DNA from: Lithospermum erythrorhizon
Taxonomy: Eukaryota > Streptophyta > Magnoliopsida > Boraginales > Boraginaceae
Assembly: GCA_019722365.1 (NCBI GenBank)
Contig: JADFUC010001923.1
Coordinates: 62,001-126,000 of the forward strand
DNA: 64,000 nt
Direction: 5' to 3'
The notes beneath the pieces are model-generated. The model was not told the DNA's origin and did no database searches. It worked only from the letters and a program-made list of their open reading frames with translations. Below are positions 59,560 to 64,000 of the stretch, one piece after another. The position numbers and the translations under genes were made by a program. Numbering within the stretch: position 1 is the stretch's first letter; each line of letters begins with the position of its first letter.

Positions 59560-60282
59560 GAGTTGAAACATTACTTTTATTTTATGTGTTGTTTGATTCG
59601 TGTTATAATATATGTTCTTTCTTGAATTGGGTTGTTAAATTCGAGCTCGAAATTTTATTAGGAGGAGTAGGTGTAATAATCGGATTCAGGTTAATTTCGA
59701 TAATATTAATTCTTATAATTTATTTGAGCCAAAATTACATTTATGATTTAGTAGTAGTAGCCGGGGATAATTGAAATAAGTTCCGTTAAGTTGGTTGTTA
59801 ACTTTCGATTCGTTTGAGTGACGCGAAACTAAATGTGTGACTTTCTAAACTTAAAGAACTAATCTTACGATACCATTAACGGCATGTAATCTTCACATAA
59901 CCTTTTACTCTTGTGAAATCCACTAAAGCATTTTCTTGTTCTCTTAGATTGTTCTTTCTTCGAACATCGTTAGTTGAATATCTTCCCCTCATCATCTTCT
60001 TTGAATTAAGGTAAGAAAGTTCAAATCTTTTGGGATATTTCATGGGTTTTGACATAGTTGACTTTTGTTGACTTTTGGTATAAATTGAATTTAATTGTGT
60101 TTCTAAGTTTGTTATGGGTAGTATGATGAATATAAGTGGTTAATTCATGAGTTAAGATGTTGTTTGAGGTTTATGGTGATAGGTTGACTTTTTCCTAGGT
60201 TAGTTGACTTTTTATGTTTGACTTTTTATAAGACTTTAAATGTGTAGGGGGTTAATTTGGGACCTTATTGTAGTTGTTGTTA
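59560..60282 (+). repeat. GTTGAC-family LTR, partial plus copy
   Basis: Contains leader-like tcttctttgaattaaggtaa near 59996 and gttgacttttgttgactttt near 60057-60075, as in the copy at 42709. Interrupted at 60283 by the start of another copy, so it looks like the target of a nested insertion. Its own start is not clear. Confidence 0.4.
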
Positions 60283-62310
60283 TGTAATAACCGTTTCCGT
60301 ACTAATATTGCGCCAATAGTATACTAGTTGCTGGTGGATTATTTAGGAAAATCAAATTCGAAGTTGAATAGTTGAAAATACAACGAATTGGTCGATTAAT
60401 TGTGTTCGGTGTGAAATTTTAAAGTTTTAGTCGGGATGGTAATGATATTAGTTGGTGGTAATATAAATGTTGTGTTTGGAAGTTGGTTTAACCGAGATAA
60501 GTTAAAAGCGAGGGTATCGATTGAATTAAAAGCGATGGGTTTCACCGCGTAAACTATTGGGCCAACCCATTTAACCCAATACGCGTTCAAGAGACCCAAA
60601 AGAAGACATCAACCTTCTCGCTTCCTCGGCCAAAGCCTTGAGCAACCTTCTCCCCCCTTTGATTTTTTCTTGATTTCTCCTCCCGTCATGACTTTGGACC
60701 TCAAATTTCTTGAAAAGTTTCTCTACAATAATCCTCTTGATTCAAAATTAAAAAAAGGTCGGATATTTTTGAGTATTTAAATTGAGTTTCTTATGAGTTG
60801 ACTTTTTGTAAATTTATTTTATTGCTACTCTCTTGATTCTTAGGCCTTAAATTAGTTGTTTTTTAGATTCAAAGTTAGGAGTTTGGATGAGTATTTCTTG
60901 ATGTTTTGAGGATGTTGACTTTTATGATTTAAGGTTAACTTTGAGTTTTGGTTAAAATGGTATAGAATTATCACTTAAACTTAGATTGTGAGTATTGGAG
61001 AGTGATAATACTTGATTTATGGAATTGAAATGTGTTGAGATGGATAGTTGACTTTCGTTGACTTTTGAAGAAAAATGTAAAAACGTTAAAGTATGTTGTT
61101 GGAGATTAATATAGTTGTTTTGGAATGAATTTAGTTGTTTTGAGAATTAAGTTTGGACTTTTATAATATTGGAGGTATTATGTTGAAATTAGTTTTAATG
61201 GTTGGATATTAATTGGGTTTAGGGGATAAAAGGTTGTTAGAAATACGTTTAATTTAGTTGAAAAGTTAGAAAAATTGGGTTGATTGAATTTGGTTTAATG
61301 TTTAGTATTTTGGTTAAGGTGTTGGCCCAGGTGTAGGATTTAGTCGGGATAGTTGAAGTTCGTTATTTTAAGCATCTTTGGAAACATAATTATTAGTAAT
61401 CTATACTTAAGTTGTCAATTTAGCAACTAAAATGGGTTGAAAAGTTAGGAATGGAATTAAGATAAGGATTAAAATTTGGTGTGGTAATGAGTAATATTTA
61501 GTGTTTTAGTTAAACGGAGCGTGGAAGAACACTTGGATCGATTAGGGGCGTTCTGTGCTAACCAAGATGAGTACTTATCTACGCGGGTGCTACATTACGT
61601 ACTTACTTTAAATTGTGGCGGGTCATTTGTTGTATGATTATGTGAATTCATTTGTGTGAGCCATGATATGATTATGTGATTGTATTTAAGGGCGTTGAAG
61701 ATTTAGCAGAGGTAAGTAATAGCCTTGAGACCTCAACTTCGTCTCTTGTGTTGCAGCTAACCTTCGGCACCTGTGTTCGGTGGCCTTAGCCGGCCACGTA
61801 TTTGTGGCCTTCTGCGGTGCAGTTGATTTTTGTTGTGAGACGTTTGGTTGTGTGCTTTGTTATTGGTTGGAAATAGAGTAGTTAGTTGCTCGGGAGGAGG
61901 TGTTTGTTGGAGTTATCGTGACTTTGAGTGTGGGATAGCAATATAGTTGGGATGATTTAGGGGTTAGGTGACTCTCCTTCCTTGCGAGGATATGTGGCCT
62001 TATACTTAGTGTATAAGTGCGGTTTGGCACTTATCTTGATTATAAGAAGCGGTATGACTCTATGATCACTTTCTTTGTGTGCGTTATGGGTGTGTATATC
62101 ACTACTTAGGTATAAGTGTTGTTAGCCTCTCACCAATTATCAATTGGTCCATTCCTACGAATTAGACGGATTGAGCATATGCGTATTAGAGGTTGGTATT
62201 ATGGTTATTGGAGATATAAAGAGATAGATGATTTGATGACTAGGTTATAGTCGTTGTTGAGTCTACGTGATTTTTATTCTAGGTGATGGTGTGCCTTATT
62301 GAGACTTTGT
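60283..62310 (+). repeat. GTTGAC-family LTR, plus copy (nested)
   Basis: Starts TGTAATAACCG at 60283. Shares with 42709-44645 the gttgacttttt leader (60795-61060), the ggttaggtgactctc block (61962), the cggtttggcacttatcttg block (62022) and the gatgactaggttatagtcgttg block (62237). GC-richer around 61730-61830. Similarity ends near 62310. Confidence 0.5.
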
Positions 62311-64000
62311 ATATATCACCGGCATATTTGTTTTAAATTTTCTATGGTCTTTTTAGTCTGTTTTTAGCTCATTTGTGGATTTATGGATATTGTCTTGATT
62401 ATAGATGTTTGCCTTGATAAAATTATATGATTAGGTTTCGGTTGATTATTGATAATATTATGATTTTTCTTATGGATCTAAGATTGGGTATTAAATCGTT
62501 ATGCATCCTTTAAGGTTAAAAGTTGAGTTGGTTAATGGTTGAGATAACTTTTGAATGATGGCATTAGGAATAAAATTATATAAACCGGCGTTCATGTCTA
62601 TGGATGATGTTGATGATATTTTATATATAATTGGAAAGTTGGATTCACTTGTTATTGGTATATAAGTTATGATCACAACTCTCGGCGTTGATACCATTGA
62701 GGTGAATAAGTTCAAGTAGACTAAATGAAGAATTTGGTGAGACCAATTCCGTACTTAAGTTATCTTGATTTAGATATCGTTGTGATTGTAGATAATGAAA
62801 GCGATTTGGAGGTTTCTTATGATGACATTCGGATGTCATAGGAGGTGTATGACTATATTGGGAGTAGCACTGGTGAACTAAAAACTGGCATGGTTAGGTT
62901 AGAAATGTTGGTTATTGAGTATGTTGGTTATCTTATATAAAATTACTTCCTCTGTAGAAAGATAGCAAATAGAGAGATATCTCACGGTGATTAAGATGTC
63001 TTGTGAAGTAATTTTTTGACGTGGTGTGGGTTTATCGGTGTTAGTTGGAAAGCCATTAAGGGAAATATTTATAATAGCTGATGATAGCATATAAAATATA
63101 ACTCTTAGAGTATATAATAGTCTTTAAATAAATTAAAGAACTTGAATATCCTTTGTTTGGCATGATAAAGGTGGAGTTAACCATGATGTTAGTATTCATA
63201 GCTTCACATGCGACTCCTATTTTTCTATGGGCGGGCGTTTTTCGCCCACTAGGTTGTTGCGGGATGGTGGCGATGGTGAAACTGAAGATTCTCAGCAGGT
63301 CCCCTTTTATCTGCTGGAGTTTATTGTATATAATAATTATTATTATCCTGAGTTGTAAAACAAATTTGTTTGATGTTGTTATATTATTATTACTTTTACG
63401 GTTATTTACAGCAGTGTTGGTTAGTTCACCGATGGACGAGTTGTATTATTTTATTTTTCATGTTAAATGAAGTCATTTTTTATACGTTATCCATCGTTGA
63501 GTGACTCTGATTATTGAGTTGATGGAAATGATTTGTAAAGGTTAAATTGTGATTTATAATGTCGATTAGGGGTTAGGTTGAGAAAGTGTGATGTGTAGGA
63601 TTGGTAGTAATTGAGATTTTAGAGTATAGATTGCTATTTATGGACTCAGAGTTTAAATAAGATGGCTCTAAGTTTGAAATATTTAAAGTAGTAAAGATTG
63701 CAGAAATTTTAGGGGGGGCCAGTTAGGTTTGTGTCCGGCGGGGTTGTTGTTCGTTGTCTTGTTAAATGGTTTTAGGCTGGATTTAGCGTCGTTCACTTAA
63801 GTTAATTGTCTTATCTTCTAGAGGCATAGAGTATAGTAGTAGGTTTTTGATTGCTTTCGAGATTGTTTTTGTTAGCGTTGATAAATGGAAAGAGTTCTGA
63901 AGTAGTTGTGATTTGGCATTTTGTGAGTACTTCATGAGAGGTGAGTCTTATCTAGGTCTTATTCGTACTACTTCATGTGACATGTCATTGTGGTATGTTA
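62311..64000. other. Probable decayed retroelement interior, no gene
   Basis: G-rich on the plus strand and AT-rich overall, with no recognisable protein motif. The 105-codon frame at 63153-63470 is hydrophobic and Ile/Leu-rich, without similarity to known families. By position it could be the interior of the element whose LTR precedes it. Confidence 0.3.

Noticed and set aside
1..64000. CRISPR arrays, operons, phage or bacterial defence systems
   Set aside because: No regularly spaced repeats, no clustered same-strand ORFs, and clear plant introns and retrotransposons throughout.

Overview
The window looks like nuclear DNA of a flowering plant, most likely a eudicot. It is AT-rich and intron-bearing, with GT..AG splice junctions. 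It carries two recognisable plant genes in a dense field of decayed retrotransposons and small inverted-repeat elements. No operons, ribosome binding sites, CRISPR arrays or phage-like modules are visible. I cannot name the species.

Two host genes can be rebuilt from exon pieces. On the minus strand, about 25055 down to 20805, is a tRNA-specific adenosine deaminase gene (ADAT1/TAD1 family). Seven exon candidates are visible, and all four active-site residues (His, Glu, Cys, Cys) are present in exons 1-4. Exon 5 has a one-base frameshift and exon 6 has a stop and further shifts. On the plus strand, 51972 to 57420, is a two-LIM-domain actin-binding protein gene of the pollen PLIM2 type. Exons 1, 2, 3 and 5 are clean, but exon 4, which encodes the first zinc-binding half of LIM2, has several small indels. 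Intron 4 is about 4.2 kb and filled with non-genic sequence. Either both genes are pseudogenes, or this assembly has uncorrected indels.

Layout. 1-6.7 kb: Copia elements with a nested solo LTR, and a GC-richer block that may be organellar. 6.7-11.9 kb: two minus-strand copies of a long LTR family rich in GTTGACTTTT motifs when read in sense (called the GTTGAC family here; probably Gypsy). 13.5-14.05 kb: an LTR-like repeat with a 5S rRNA-like stretch. 14.8-19.5 kb: two L1-type LINEs lying head to head. 19.7-20.4 kb: a Copia gag fragment. 20.8-25.7 kb: the deaminase gene with MITEs in its introns. 25.7-27.7 kb: a third LINE. 28.9-31.7 kb: a GC-rich block, then two LTR arms around an unidentified 0.6 kb segment. 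31.9-40.4 kb: two Copia-type LTRs 6.4 kb apart, with Gypsy-like signals (a primer-binding-site-like sequence and a decayed integrase) between them. 41.8-42.1 kb: a MITE. 42.7-44.6 kb: a plus-strand LTR of the GTTGAC family. 46.0-47.1 kb: a decayed Myb/SANT-like gene. 48.9-50.3 kb: a non-LTR insertion with a 13-bp target-site duplication. 52.0-57.4 kb: the LIM gene. 57.9-64.0 kb: a 52-bp tandem duplication, a MITE and further LTR copies.

The sequence gives no sign that the two host genes are functionally linked. I found no convincing new biological system. The observations most worth checking are the lesions in otherwise conserved genes, the MITE end a few bases from a splice donor, the head-to-head LINE pair, the 5S-like LTR segment and the clean target-site duplication. 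All identifications come from reading motifs by eye, without database searches.
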